Shown: positions 43,359-52,121, counted from the first letter of the stretch. The stretch: DNA of 64,000 nucleotides from Pseudomonas guineae (GCF_900113745.1 NZ_FOQL01000007.1:1-64000), one strand, 5' to 3'. Notes: generated by a model not told the origin, from the sequence alone. Numbers and translations are program-made.

Positions 43359-44330
43359 TTAGCGCAGGCGCTCGATCGGGTCGATCACCTGCAAAGCCAG
43401 GTTGCCCTTATGGGCACCTAACTTGACCTTGAACGAAGGCACGCCATTGGCACAGAGCACCATATGGTCTGGCAGGTCTACGGGAATCACATCACCAGGC
43501 TGCATGTGCAAAATATCGCGTAATTTGAGCTGACGCTTTGCCACAGTGGCCCCCAGCGGCACGCTGACACCAAGGATGTCTTCACGCAGGGCCTTGATCC
43601 AACGCTCATCCTGATCGTCGACATCAGACTGAAAGCCCGCATCAAGCATTTCGCGAATCGGCTCGATCATCGAATACGGCATGGTGATATGCAGGTCACC
43701 GCCACCACCATCCAGCTCGATATGGAAGGTCGACACCACAATCACTTCACTGGGGCTGACGATGTTAGCCAGTGCTGGGTTCACTTCCGAGTTGACGTAC
43801 TCGAAGTTGATATCCATCACTGCGTGCCAGGCTTCTTTCAGGTCGATAAACGCCTGATCTAGCACCATACGCACCACGCGCAACTCGGTCGGGGTGAACT
43901 CACGCCCTTCAATCTTGGCGTGACGACCATCGCCGCCAAAGAAATTGTCCACCAGCTTGAACACCAGCTTGGCGTCGAGAATAAACAGGCCGGTACCGCG
44001 CAGCGGTTTCATCTTCACTAGGTTGAGGCTGGTCGGCACGTACAGCGAGTGCACGTACTCACCGAACTTCATCACCTGCACGCCGCCCACCGCCACATCG
44101 GCGGAACGGCGCAGCAGGTTAAACATGCTGATGCGGGTATAACGGGCGAAGCGCTCGTTGATCATCTCCAGCGTCGGCATACGCCCACGGACAATCCGAT
44201 CCTGGCTGGTCAGGTCATATTGCTTGACGCTTCCCGGTTCGGCCTCGTCCTCGGTTTCAACCAAGCCGTCATCAACACCGTGCAGCAGGGCATCGATTTC
44301 ATCCTGGGAAAGCAGGTCTTGCATAGCCAT
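43359..44330 (-). CDS. fliM: flagellar switch protein FliM
   Basis: A 323-aa C-ring protein. The N-terminal CheY-P-binding segment LLSQDEIDALLHGV, the middle CheC-like domain and the C-terminal SpoA domain are present. GGAGCGG precedes the ATG at 44330; a second ATG two codons in is possible. Confidence 0.97.
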   Translation of the reverse strand: MAMQDLLSQDEIDALLHGVDDGLVETEDEAEPGSVKQYDLTSQDRIVRGRMPTLEMINERFARYTRISMFNLLRRSADVAVGGVQVMKFGEYVHSLYVPTSLNLVKMKPLRGTGLFILDAKLVFKLVDNFFGGDGRHAKIEGREFTPTELRVVRMVLDQAFIDLKEAWHAVMDINFEYVNSEVNPALANIVSPSEVIVVSTFHIELDGGGGDLHITMPYSMIEPIREMLDAGFQSDVDDQDERWIKALREDILGVSVPLGATVAKRQLKLRDILHMQPGDVIPVDLPDHMVLCANGVPSFKVKLGAHKGNLALQVIDPIERLR

Positions 44331-44343
44331 ATACCGCTCCGGG

Positions 44344-44871
44344 TTATTGCAATACGAGGTTGGTGAACAACACTTGCTCGACCGTGACCTTACCGGTCTC
44401 TTTCTCGGCCAACTCTTGTACGCTGGCAGTCGCCTGCTGGCGCAGCATTTCCTTACCCACCGGAGTGATCAGGGACGCAAAATCCTGACCGGAAAACAGC
44501 ATCACCAGACGGTTACGCAATACCGGCATATGCACTTTCAGTGCATCAAGCGCCGCCTGATCACGGGTCATCAGGGCCACACTGACCTGCATATAGCGGG
44601 CGCGGCCCTGATAATTGAAATTCACCACGAATGCCGGCGACAGTTCTTCATAAATCGCTGCGAGCTTGACTGGCGCCGCGGGCTCGGCGCTGGCATCTGC
44701 CTTGGCTTCTTCAGCACCAGCATCCTTCTTGCTCAAAAAGAACCAGGTGCCGCCCACTGAAAGACCGATGGCCAGCAGTACGGCGAGCACGATGATGATG
44801 ATCAGCTTCATTTTGCCGGCTGGTTTCGCTTCGCCATCTGCCGGCGCTTGCGCTGCTTCTTTCTTAGCCAT
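44344..44871 (-). CDS. fliL: flagellar basal-body protein FliL
   Basis: A 175-aa single-pass protein near the stator. The N-terminal Lys/Ala-rich cytoplasmic part, one helix (LIIIIVLAVLLAIGLSVGGTWFFL) and the periplasmic FliL domain (AFVVNFNYQGRARYMQVSVALM) are visible. It is the first gene of the fliLMNOPQR-flhB operon, with a sigma-54 promoter 50-65 bp upstream. Confidence 0.95.
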   Translation of the reverse strand: MAKKEAAQAPADGEAKPAGKMKLIIIIVLAVLLAIGLSVGGTWFFLSKKDAGAEEAKADASAEPAAPVKLAAIYEELSPAFVVNFNYQGRARYMQVSVALMTRDQAALDALKVHMPVLRNRLVMLFSGQDFASLITPVGKEMLRQQATASVQELAEKETGKVTVEQVLFTNLVLQ

Positions 44872-44908
44872 GCCAATAATCCGTCATTATTCGGAGTTCT
44901 ATCCGCTT

Positions 44909-44920
44909 TCAAAGGGTTGA
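44909..44920 (-). promoter_or_regulatory. candidate FleQ site at the fliL start
   Basis: A TCAA-N4-TTGA palindrome lies just downstream of the -12 element, at the predicted transcription start. It is the same core seen in the flhA leader. Confidence 0.5.
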
Positions 44921-44921
44921 G

Positions 44922-44937
44922 AGCAAGTGTTATGCCA
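44922..44937 (-). promoter_or_regulatory. sigma-54 promoter of fliLMNOPQR-flhB
   Basis: Minus-strand TGGCATAACACTTGCT has GG-N10-GC exactly and matches TGGCAC-N5-TTGCT closely. It lies upstream of fliL. Confidence 0.8.
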
Positions 44938-45019
44938 GTCTGTCAACAAACCTGCTCACTACGGGTGGCCCAGCACCTTAAGATGATGCGGCCAAGGCAT
45001 CGGTAAGCGCACGCCCCAA

Positions 45020-45058
45020 ACAAAATCGCCCGGCTCCCACACAGTGGCAGCCGGGCGA
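45020..45058 (-). terminator. terminator downstream of fliK
   Basis: Stem CGCCCGGCT (45027-45035) / AGCCGGGCG (45049-45057), followed on the minus strand by ATTTTGTTT. It ends fliK transcription before the fliL promoter. Confidence 0.75.
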
Positions 45059-45290
45059 ATCGCAGTTTAGATCAGTGAGCCATGCAACTACAGCAGCAAG
45101 CGCCTCAGAATCCACCCAATGCCAACGGTGCATCGGCCCAGCCGGCCTAAAAACCGGCTGGGGCGCTTGCACGCGCCGAGGATCGAGTGAAACAAGTGGT
45201 GCTTATTGCCATCGCCACGCTCATCTGTCGAAGGCTGTTACTGGCAGAGCGCCTACATGACGCAAGGCGCGCGAGCCTTTGAATTAATAC

Positions 45291-46556
45291 TCAAGCGTAG
45301 TAATCAACCAAACCCCGGACACTGCCAGAGGCCGTGTGGGTTGATTGAACCACGCTCAAGGGCAGCCCTTCTTCCGCACCCTGCGACTCATCGGAGGCTC
45401 CGCTACGCCCCCTGCCGTCGCCGTCGCCGCCGCCCTGCCCTTGCCAGCCACGGCTAAGCGACTGATCGGAGACATTCACATCCAGCTGATTCATGCCTTG
45501 CTGGGCGAACAGCTCACGCAGGCGATGCATCTGCGCATCCAGCGCCTCACGCACCCCAGCATGCGGGCTAGCGAAAGTGACCTGGCTTTGCTCCTGATTG
45601 ACACTAATGCGAACCTCCAGGCGCCCCAGCTCGGCAGGATCGAGTTGGATTTCGGCGGATTTGAGATTCTGGCTGGACATCACCATCACCCGGTCCACCA
45701 CCGCCTCACTCCAACCGCCCTGCTGCATTGGCACAGGCTGCCCCACCACAGGCGCGCGCGCAGACAACGAATTCTGTTGGCCAATGGCCTGAGTCAACGC
45801 ATTGAGCTTGCTGACAAAGTTTTCTGGTGTGCTATTCGCTGTACCTTCCTTCAGCGCTTCAAGGCTTTTACCTGTCAAGGCTTCGAGCTGTAATTCCGGT
45901 AGCTCCAGCGCTTCACCCTCTACCGGCACCTCGTCCTGCATCAATTGGCCGGCCAGCACGCCTTGACTCGCGCTCTGCGTCGCCAGTTTAGCCTGCGCCA
46001 AAGGTGAAGCGACTTGTTCGGCCAGCGCTTTTTCCTTTGCCCCAATCTCCAAGGCCATGCGCACCGCCGGAAGTTGGTTGAGCGCATCCAGCTCAGCATC
46101 GAAACTGGCCTCGGTCAGGCTCGCCGGCCCCGAACTTATCAGCCCGGTGGTTACCAGAAAAGGCGCAGGCTCGGTGTCGAGCGTGAGTTCTTGCGCCTCT
46201 TGCGCAGGTAGCTCGCCGGTTATACCGAGCAACAATAGCGGGTCAAGCGCAGCACCATCGTTTGCCGGATCACTCGGCAAAGGCTTGCCGCTATCGGCAA
46301 CCTCGCTCTGCCCGGTGGCGGCAACGGACTGCGGATCATCGTCTGGTATTTCTTTCGGTTTGCTTTCACGCGCAGGCTTGGGGGACGCTTCGTTACGCTC
46401 TGTGGCCTTAGCCTGGCGTTCATTGGCATACACCTGGGAGAAGCTGGACGCTTGATTTTTATTGGGCTGCGCGGATTTTTCCGGCGGTTTTTCTGCAGCA
46501 GCCCTAGGCTTTACGGCTGGTGCCGACTTAAGCAGCAGATCGGGGGCAACGGACAT
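45291..46556 (-). CDS. fliK: flagellar hook-length control protein FliK
   Basis: A 421-aa molecular ruler for hook length. The N-terminal two thirds are low complexity; the C-terminal domain has QLDPAELGRLEVRISVNQ and ALDAQMHRLRELFAQQGM, the Flg_hook signature. The ATG at 46556 (MSVAPDLLL) has GGAGAG upstream; five further open codons are rejected. A sigma-54 promoter sits 39-54 bp upstream. Confidence 0.93.
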   Translation of the reverse strand: MSVAPDLLLKSAPAVKPRAAAEKPPEKSAQPNKNQASSFSQVYANERQAKATERNEASPKPARESKPKEIPDDDPQSVAATGQSEVADSGKPLPSDPANDGAALDPLLLLGITGELPAQEAQELTLDTEPAPFLVTTGLISSGPASLTEASFDAELDALNQLPAVRMALEIGAKEKALAEQVASPLAQAKLATQSASQGVLAGQLMQDEVPVEGEALELPELQLEALTGKSLEALKEGTANSTPENFVSKLNALTQAIGQQNSLSARAPVVGQPVPMQQGGWSEAVVDRVMVMSSQNLKSAEIQLDPAELGRLEVRISVNQEQSQVTFASPHAGVREALDAQMHRLRELFAQQGMNQLDVNVSDQSLSRGWQGQGGGDGDGRGRSGASDESQGAEEGLPLSVVQSTHTASGSVRGLVDYYA

Positions 46557-46594
46557 GGATACTCTCCGCACGGGATTGGTCGTGCAGAAGGTTT

Positions 46595-46610
46595 TGCAAA
46601 GGCCGGGCCA
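46595..46610 (-). promoter_or_regulatory. sigma-54 promoter of fliK
   Basis: Minus-strand TGGCCCGGCCTTTGCA has GG-N10-GC exactly. It lies between the hptB stop and the fliK start, giving a leader of about 30 nt. Confidence 0.75.
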
Positions 46611-46672
46611 ACTTATTGGCGCAAAGATAAACGGGGATGGAATGCAGCAGGCGCCTACTCAGCGCAGCAAAA

Positions 46673-47026
46673 CTAGTGCAGGTAACGTTGACGCTCGGAT
46701 TTAAGCAGGATGCGCACAATGGCAAATTCACGCTCGACCTGCTCAACCAACTCGGGGGCTTGCTCCAGCTGCTCACGCCGCCCGGCTTCTTCTAATTGTT
46801 TGCACAGCCCGGCCAGCAGCAGAGCGCCCATATTGCTGCAACTGCCTTTAAAGCTGTGCGCCGCCAAACGCAGACTCTGCGCATCTGCCGCCTGCTCAGC
46901 CTGGCGTAGCACCAGCAGGCGCTCTTCAGAGTCAATCAGAAAGGTATCCAGCAGCACCGGGTATTCATCTTCCATGACGTCCTGTAATGCCAGTAACACT
47001 GTGCTATCGAGATGAATATCGGACAA
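46673..47026 (-). CDS. hptB: histidine phosphotransfer protein HptB
   Basis: A 117-aa HPt protein with the phospho-acceptor His57 in AAHSFKGSCSNMGA. In Pseudomonas HptB receives phosphate from hybrid kinases and passes it to HsbR, controlling swarming versus biofilm via HsbA and RsmY. It follows hsbR by 30 bp. Confidence 0.92.
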   Translation of the reverse strand: MSDIHLDSTVLLALQDVMEDEYPVLLDTFLIDSEERLLVLRQAEQAADAQSLRLAAHSFKGSCSNMGALLLAGLCKQLEEAGRREQLEQAPELVEQVEREFAIVRILLKSERQRYLH

Positions 47027-47056
47027 CGGCTCACTCCCTGGGCGCTATTAGGTGGA

Positions 47057-48751
47057 TTATGCCCCAGGCACCCAGGAAAACTCCACGCGCACTCCCGGTT
47101 CGCCATCACCCCAACTGCAACGCTCACTCAATTGCCTGACCAACGCCAGTCCACGACCGCTTAGCCTTTGGGTATCGCGGGGCTGCGCTGACAACAGCGG
47201 TGCATTGAAACCCGAGCCACTGTCCTCGACCCGAACAATTAAACGCCCGCCAGCACCCTCGGGGATTAATTGCAGGTGAAAACGCACATAACCGTCTACC
47301 AGTGCGGCCAGTCGCACGCTGCGCTGGCGGTAATATTCGGCAAATCCCTCGGCATTCGCCTTGAGCGTCGAATCCAAGCCCAGTACGCCGTGCTCAAGGG
47401 CATTCGAATACAGCTCGGCCAGCACACTGAACAAGGCACCGCCTTGAGGCCGCAACCCTTGCACTTCAAGCAGCAACTGCAAGAGGAACGGCAGTGGGTT
47501 GAAATGACGCAGGGTTTCACCGCGAAACTCGAAGCTCGCCGACCAATCCAGTGAGTGGCTCTGGCCATTGTCGGCAAAGGCTAGTGGTGGCCGGCTCAAG
47601 GCGGCTTGGTCGACCAGACTGACTTCAACCAGGCTGACATCATCCTGCTGCTCGCCACTGAAATGTGCCAACGCCTGTTGAATTTCTGAAAACAGCGCTG
47701 CCTGTTGCCGATTGGCGCTGAACACCTCGAGCAAGCGCCCCTCACCGAACAGCTCACCCTGCTTGTTACACGCCTCCAGCACGCCATCGGAGAGCAAGAA
47801 AACCCGGTCACCCAGCGCCAGCGGATAAACCTCGTACTTGTCGTTGAACGCGCCTGGCTCCAATACCCCCAGCGGCAAATGCCGCGACACCAGCGGTATC
47901 CGCTCACCATTACCGTGCAGCAGATAACCATCCGGCAGACCGCCGTTCCACACCTCAACTACCTGGCGCTGGAAGCTGATGTTGAGCACGGTCGCGCAGC
48001 AAAAAACGCCCACGGGCAAGATGTGTTTGAGCTTGGCATTGATCTCACGTAGCACTTCTGCCAGGGAGTACCCCTTGGCCGTCATGCCATAAAACACCTC
48101 GGCCAGCGGCATCGCACCTATCGCCGCCGGCAAACCGTGACCTGTGAAGTCGCCCAGCAATACATGCATGCCACCAGACGGTTTGAACGCCGCGAGCAGC
48201 AGGTCCCCGTTAAACACCGCATAGGGCGATTGCAGGTAGCGGATGTTAGGCGCATCCAGGCAGCCGGAATGGGTTACCTTGTCAAATACCGCCTTAGCCA
48301 CCCGCTGCTCGTTAAGCAGGTGTTCGTTGTGCATGGCAATCAGATCACGCTGCTGCAAGACGGTGTCCTGCAAACGCCGCAGACGGTCCATCGCATTGAT
48401 CTTGGCTTCGAGAATGACCCGATTGTAGGGTTTGGCAAGAAAGTCATCACCGCCGGCCTCCAAACATCGCACCAAGGCTTCGCCTTCGGTCAGGGAGGTA
48501 AGAAAGATGATCGGCACTAACGCATCGCCGGCCGCCTGCTTAATCCGCCGCGCGGCTTCGAAACCATCCATTACCGGCATCAATGCATCCATCAGCACCA
48601 GCTGTGGACGCTCCTGCTCGAACAAAGCGACTGCCTCTAGGCCATTGCTAGCAGTCATTACCCGGTGCCCCTGACGGCTGACGATGGTCGACAGCAGCAT
48701 GCGATCAGCGGCGTTGTCTTCAGCGATTAGAATGGACAGGCGCTCTGGCAT
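47057..48751 (-). CDS. hsbR: response regulator phosphatase/kinase HsbR
   Basis: A 564-aa three-domain protein: receiver (phospho-Asp55 in LVLMDALMPVMDG), PP2C/SpoIIE phosphatase (about 190-390: LLLAAFKPSGGMHVLLGDFTGHGLPAAIG in part, VFLLSDGVLEA) and a C-terminal HATPase_c anti-sigma kinase-like domain (ELYSNALEHGVLGLD, GRGLALVRQL). It dephosphorylates or phosphorylates the anti-anti-sigma factor HsbA. It lies 14 bp after hsbA. Confidence 0.93.
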   Translation of the reverse strand: MPERLSILIAEDNAADRMLLSTIVSRQGHRVMTASNGLEAVALFEQERPQLVLMDALMPVMDGFEAARRIKQAAGDALVPIIFLTSLTEGEALVRCLEAGGDDFLAKPYNRVILEAKINAMDRLRRLQDTVLQQRDLIAMHNEHLLNEQRVAKAVFDKVTHSGCLDAPNIRYLQSPYAVFNGDLLLAAFKPSGGMHVLLGDFTGHGLPAAIGAMPLAEVFYGMTAKGYSLAEVLREINAKLKHILPVGVFCCATVLNISFQRQVVEVWNGGLPDGYLLHGNGERIPLVSRHLPLGVLEPGAFNDKYEVYPLALGDRVFLLSDGVLEACNKQGELFGEGRLLEVFSANRQQAALFSEIQQALAHFSGEQQDDVSLVEVSLVDQAALSRPPLAFADNGQSHSLDWSASFEFRGETLRHFNPLPFLLQLLLEVQGLRPQGGALFSVLAELYSNALEHGVLGLDSTLKANAEGFAEYYRQRSVRLAALVDGYVRFHLQLIPEGAGGRLIVRVEDSGSGFNAPLLSAQPRDTQRLSGRGLALVRQLSERCSWGDGEPGVRVEFSWVPGA

Positions 48752-48765
48752 AGCACGCGCCCCGA

Positions 48766-49071
48766 TCAGGTGATTTTGAACAACTGCTCGAAATTCGAGA
48801 TGGCGAGAATTTTGCGCACATCCGGGTTGCAGTTGAGCAGACTGATCTGCGCACTGTCGCCGCCGGCGTGATCACGCAGTAACAGCAGCATACCCAGCGC
48901 CGAGCTGTCCAGATAGGTAGTGCCCTTGAGGTCTACTACGTAGCGCTGCGGCGAGCTGCTGACGCGCTCATAGGCATTGCGAAACTCCTGATACGCAGCA
49001 AAATCGAAGCGTCCCTGAATCACAATGGTCAGCTCTTGCCCATCGGATGAGGGCTGCGAGGTGATGGCCAT
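48766..49071 (-). CDS. hsbA: anti-anti-sigma factor HsbA
   Basis: A 101-aa STAS protein with the phospho-Ser motif TYLDSSALGMLLLLRDHAG. Its phosphorylation by HsbR steers it between FlgM binding (motility) and the diguanylate cyclase HsbD (biofilm) in P. aeruginosa. It heads the hsbA-hsbR-hptB unit, 145 bp after fliJ. Confidence 0.92.
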   Translation of the reverse strand: MAITSQPSSDGQELTIVIQGRFDFAAYQEFRNAYERVSSSPQRYVVDLKGTTYLDSSALGMLLLLRDHAGGDSAQISLLNCNPDVRKILAISNFEQLFKIT

Positions 49072-49216
49072 GAATTACTCCTATCAACGAAAAGACAAGG
49101 CGCACACTCAGGTGAGCCAGCTGCAAGCTCTGCACAATCAAGATGTAGCACCGCAGGGCCCATGCAGCAACTGTTTAGGCGCTATTGAGCCGTCATTGAG
49201 GCCGTTATAACCGCGT

Positions 49217-49669
49217 TTAATACTGCGAGTCACGCGCCACTAAGCGCTGCGAGAGCTCATCGAGCAGCTTCTGCTCGCGCTTGTCTTCAGCCATGCGCGC
49301 TTCGTCCTGATAGCGTTTGACCAATTTGCGTAGCCCTTCCATACGGGCATAGCGCTGCTGCCAGACCTCGCGCACCTTGTCCATATTGGCCCGGTGCCAA
49401 TCGACGCTGTTGCGCTGCTGGCCGATGGCACCTTCTAGTTGAGTGAGAAAGCGCTGGTAGTTCATCAGCCACTGCCCGGAAACGCCGTGCTGACCTTCGC
49501 TGATCCATTGCTGCTGGTAATCACCGCGGTAGCGTTCCAGGTCTCCTAGCTGCACTTCAGCCTGACGCAGCAAGCCTTGACAATGGCCTAACTGGAGGGC
49601 CGCTTCTCGCTCGGCACGCTCAGCCATGATCACTACTGGCCCCAGCCGTGCTGCACGGCTTTGCGCCAT
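49217..49669 (-). CDS. fliJ: flagellar export chaperone/stalk FliJ
   Basis: A 150-aa coiled-coil protein, rich in Arg, Gln and Glu, with the usual VKRYQDEARMAEDKREQKLLDE C terminus. It acts as the central stalk of the FliI ATPase ring. It follows fliI by 3 bp and ends the fliEFGHIJ operon. Confidence 0.93.
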   Translation of the reverse strand: MAQSRAARLGPVVIMAERAEREAALQLGHCQGLLRQAEVQLGDLERYRGDYQQQWISEGQHGVSGQWLMNYQRFLTQLEGAIGQQRNSVDWHRANMDKVREVWQQRYARMEGLRKLVKRYQDEARMAEDKREQKLLDELSQRLVARDSQY

Positions 49670-49672
49670 GAC

Positions 49673-51034
49673 TTATGGCCCTGTTGCAGCAGGGTTGAAG
49701 ATCGCAGCCAGCTGCGCACTGCTGTCTTCCAGGCTTTCGTTATCGTGCAGACCCTGTCGCAGGTACTTGACCATGGCAGGCTGACGGGCAATGGCCAGGT
49801 CGGTATCAGGATCACCACCCGGCACATAGGCACCCACGCTGATCAAGTCGCGGCTCTGCTGATAACGCGACCACAACTGCTTGAACCGCTGCGACTGGCG
49901 CAGATGCTCGGCACTGACTACCTGTGGCATCACTCGACTGATCGAGGCTTCGATATCGATAGCCGGATAATGCCCCTCTTCCGCCAGCCGGCGCGACAGC
50001 ACGATATGACCATCGAGCACGCCACGAGCGGCGTCAGCAATCGGGTCCTGCTGGTCATCGCCCTCACTGAGCACGGTGTAAAACGCAGTAATTGAACCGC
50101 CACCCTCTTCCGCATTACCGGCACGTTCTACCAGCCTAGGTAGGCGGGCAAATACCGAAGGTGGATAACCCTTGGTCGCAGGCGGCTCACCGATGGCCAA
50201 GGCGATTTCACGCTGCGCTTGAGCAAAACGCGTCAGTGAGTCCATCAGCAGCAAGACGTTCTTGCCTTTGTCGCGGAAGTATTCGGCTATACGCGTGCAA
50301 TACATGGCGGCACGCAGGCGCATCAACGGCGCATCGTCGGCCGGTGAGGCCACCACCACCGAGCGTTTGAGACCCTCGTGACCGAGAATCTCGTCGATAA
50401 ACTCTTTTACTTCACGGCCCCGCTCACCAATCAGGCCGACCACAATGATGTCGGCTTCGGTAAAGCGCGTCATCATGCCCAGCAGCACAGATTTACCCAC
50501 ACCGGTACCAGCAAATAAGCCAAGGCGCTGGCCACGACCGACGGTCAGCAGGCCATTGATCGAACGGATACCCACATCCAACGGCTCACTGATTGGGTGG
50601 CGTTTGAGCGGATTGATCGTTGGGCCATCCATCGGCACCCAGTCTTCGGCCTTCATCCCGCCTTTGCCATCGAGGGCGCGACCGGTGCCATCGAGTACCC
50701 GGCCGAGCATCGACATACCCATGGGCAGTCGGCCGGTATCCGGCAGCGGCACTACACGCGCACCAGGCGCGATACCAGCCAGACTGCCGACCGGCATTAG
50801 AAAGATTTTGCCATTGGAAAAACCCATCACCTCGGCTTCCACCTGCACCGGATGATAGCTGTCGTCGTTGATTACCAGGCAGCGGCTGCCGAGTGCGGCA
50901 CGCAGGCCTTCAGCTTCTAAGGTCAGGCCAACCATGCGCAATAAACGGCCTTCAACCTGGGGCTGGGTTGGCAGCGCCACAACATCGCTGTAACCGGCCA
51001 AGCGCTTGGCAAAACTGACCCGCTCAAGGCGCAT
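49673..51034 (-). CDS. fliI: flagellum-specific ATPase FliI
   Basis: A 453-aa F1-beta-like ATPase powering flagellar export. Walker A LFAGTGVGKSVLLGM and Walker B VLLLMDSLTRFAQAQREIAL are present, and the C terminus (YVPGGDPDTDLAI) is as in the family. It overlaps fliH by 11 bp. Confidence 0.97.
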   Translation of the reverse strand: MRLERVSFAKRLAGYSDVVALPTQPQVEGRLLRMVGLTLEAEGLRAALGSRCLVINDDSYHPVQVEAEVMGFSNGKIFLMPVGSLAGIAPGARVVPLPDTGRLPMGMSMLGRVLDGTGRALDGKGGMKAEDWVPMDGPTINPLKRHPISEPLDVGIRSINGLLTVGRGQRLGLFAGTGVGKSVLLGMMTRFTEADIIVVGLIGERGREVKEFIDEILGHEGLKRSVVVASPADDAPLMRLRAAMYCTRIAEYFRDKGKNVLLLMDSLTRFAQAQREIALAIGEPPATKGYPPSVFARLPRLVERAGNAEEGGGSITAFYTVLSEGDDQQDPIADAARGVLDGHIVLSRRLAEEGHYPAIDIEASISRVMPQVVSAEHLRQSQRFKQLWSRYQQSRDLISVGAYVPGGDPDTDLAIARQPAMVKYLRQGLHDNESLEDSSAQLAAIFNPAATGP

Positions 51035-51848
51035 CCGGCGTCGCCTCAGGGGTTGCTTCAGGAGTTGCCTCTGGAGTGTCTAGCTCAGTCTGCAGATCGG
51101 CTTCCAGCGGATGCATGGCCTGCTCACGCTGCTGTTCGAATAACTGCTTGATGGCCTGATTCAAGCGGGTTTCCACAGTGGCATCGATACGGCTGAGTTC
51201 ACTTTCCACCCGACAACCGCCAGGCAGTAAAGCGACGTCTTCGAGAATTCGCCAGCTCTCTTCGTGGCGCTCACGCAACGCTTTGACCATCTCGAAATCT
51301 TGCGGATTAAGGTGAATGCGGATATTGCCAGCGCCCATCGGCAGCAACTTGAGCGCCTCGCTCAGCACCTGACGAATCTGACTGGAGTCGCTCACCAGCT
51401 CACGCTGAATCACTTGGCGTACGATCTGCTCAAGCAGCTTGATCAGTGCTTCTTCGACCTGCTGATCCTGCTCAGCAATCGGTTCGAACAGCTGAGTCAT
51501 CAGTTGCTCCAACCCGCCTATTTTTGCCGCCAAGGCGGTATCGGCTTCCTGCTTGGCTTTGAGCTGGCCGGCATGGAAGCCATCTTTTTCGCCAGCGGCA
51601 AAGCCTTCGTTATAGGCATCCTGACGAATCGCTTCCAACTCATCCAACGTCAAGGGTTTGACGTCTTCCAGGGCCACCTCTTCGCTATCGGCCCGTTTGT
51701 CCGTCTCTGCGGTCGACTCGATGGCTTGCTCTTCTGCAAGAGGCTCTGGCGTCGCCGCTTGCGGGTCAAAGCTGGGCAACGCCCAGACGTCAACGCCCTT
51801 GAGGTCCTTGGCGCGAATCAGTTCGCTGGCCGGCTCTTTACTGGACAT
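51024..51848 (-). CDS. fliH: flagellar assembly protein FliH
   Basis: Negative regulator and peripheral stalk of FliI. From the ATG at 51848 it is 274 aa: an N-terminal tail (MSSKEPASELIRAKDLKGVDVW; family-like), a charged coiled coil, and the C-terminal domain (LLEQIVRQVIQRELVSDS ... GNIRIHLNPQDFEMVK). A repeated PEATPEAT tail closes it. Seven extra in-frame codons from ATG 51869 derive from the inserted element; neither start has a clear ribosome-binding site, because the element has separated fliH from the end of fliG. Confidence 0.9.
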   Translation of the reverse strand: MSSKEPASELIRAKDLKGVDVWALPSFDPQAATPEPLAEEQAIESTAETDKRADSEEVALEDVKPLTLDELEAIRQDAYNEGFAAGEKDGFHAGQLKAKQEADTALAAKIGGLEQLMTQLFEPIAEQDQQVEEALIKLLEQIVRQVIQRELVSDSSQIRQVLSEALKLLPMGAGNIRIHLNPQDFEMVKALRERHEESWRILEDVALLPGGCRVESELSRIDATVETRLNQAIKQLFEQQREQAMHPLEADLQTELDTPEATPEATPEATPDAP

Positions 51849-51853
51849 GGCGT

Positions 51854-52121
51854 TAGGGTCTGATGACATTTGTTCGCGAGCCGCGTTGCCGCGTCAAACC
51901 CTGCCAGGCAAGGCGCGAGACGTAGGCAATGGTCGCTCCCTTGCCAAGTCCCGCAACGCCGCATTGCAGGGGTTGACTCGCAAGCCGAAGGGACGGGGCA
52001 CGCTTGGCGCAGGCCGTCGTTACTCGTCGTTCATTTGGAATAGCCAAACCACTCTCCTCATGCCTAGCCCTGCGCCAAGCGGACTACCGTCGCGGCCGCG
52101 CACAAATGTCATCAGACCCTA
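51854..52121. mobile_element. MITE-like inserted element between fliG and fliH
   Basis: A 264-bp non-coding element (51856-52119) flanked by TA on each side. The ends are inverted repeats: GGGTCTGATGACATTTGT at 51856-51873 and its complement at 52102-52119. Inside are two further stems: 51893-51904 with 51966-51977 (one mismatch) and a perfect 13-bp pair 52001-52013 with 52069-52081, plus GGCAAGG/CCTTGCC nested in the first. No credible ORF. Removing it with one TA restores fliG ...GTG TAA CGCC ATG fliH. TA duplication suggests an IS630/Tc1-mariner-type transposase. Confidence 0.85.

Larger units (their letters stand above)
44872..45290. other. intergenic region fliL–fliK
   Basis: About 420 bp without a gene. 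It holds the fliL sigma-54 promoter (44922-44937), a FleQ-like palindrome (44909-44920), a terminator for fliK (45020-45058) and another strong hairpin CCAGCCGG/CCGGCTGG (45138-45145 and 45154-45161). No coding signal seen. Confidence 0.7.

Noticed and set aside
51853..52047. 64-aa ORF inside the fliG–fliH element
   Set aside because: It runs through the inverted repeats and resembles no transposase; the element looks non-coding.
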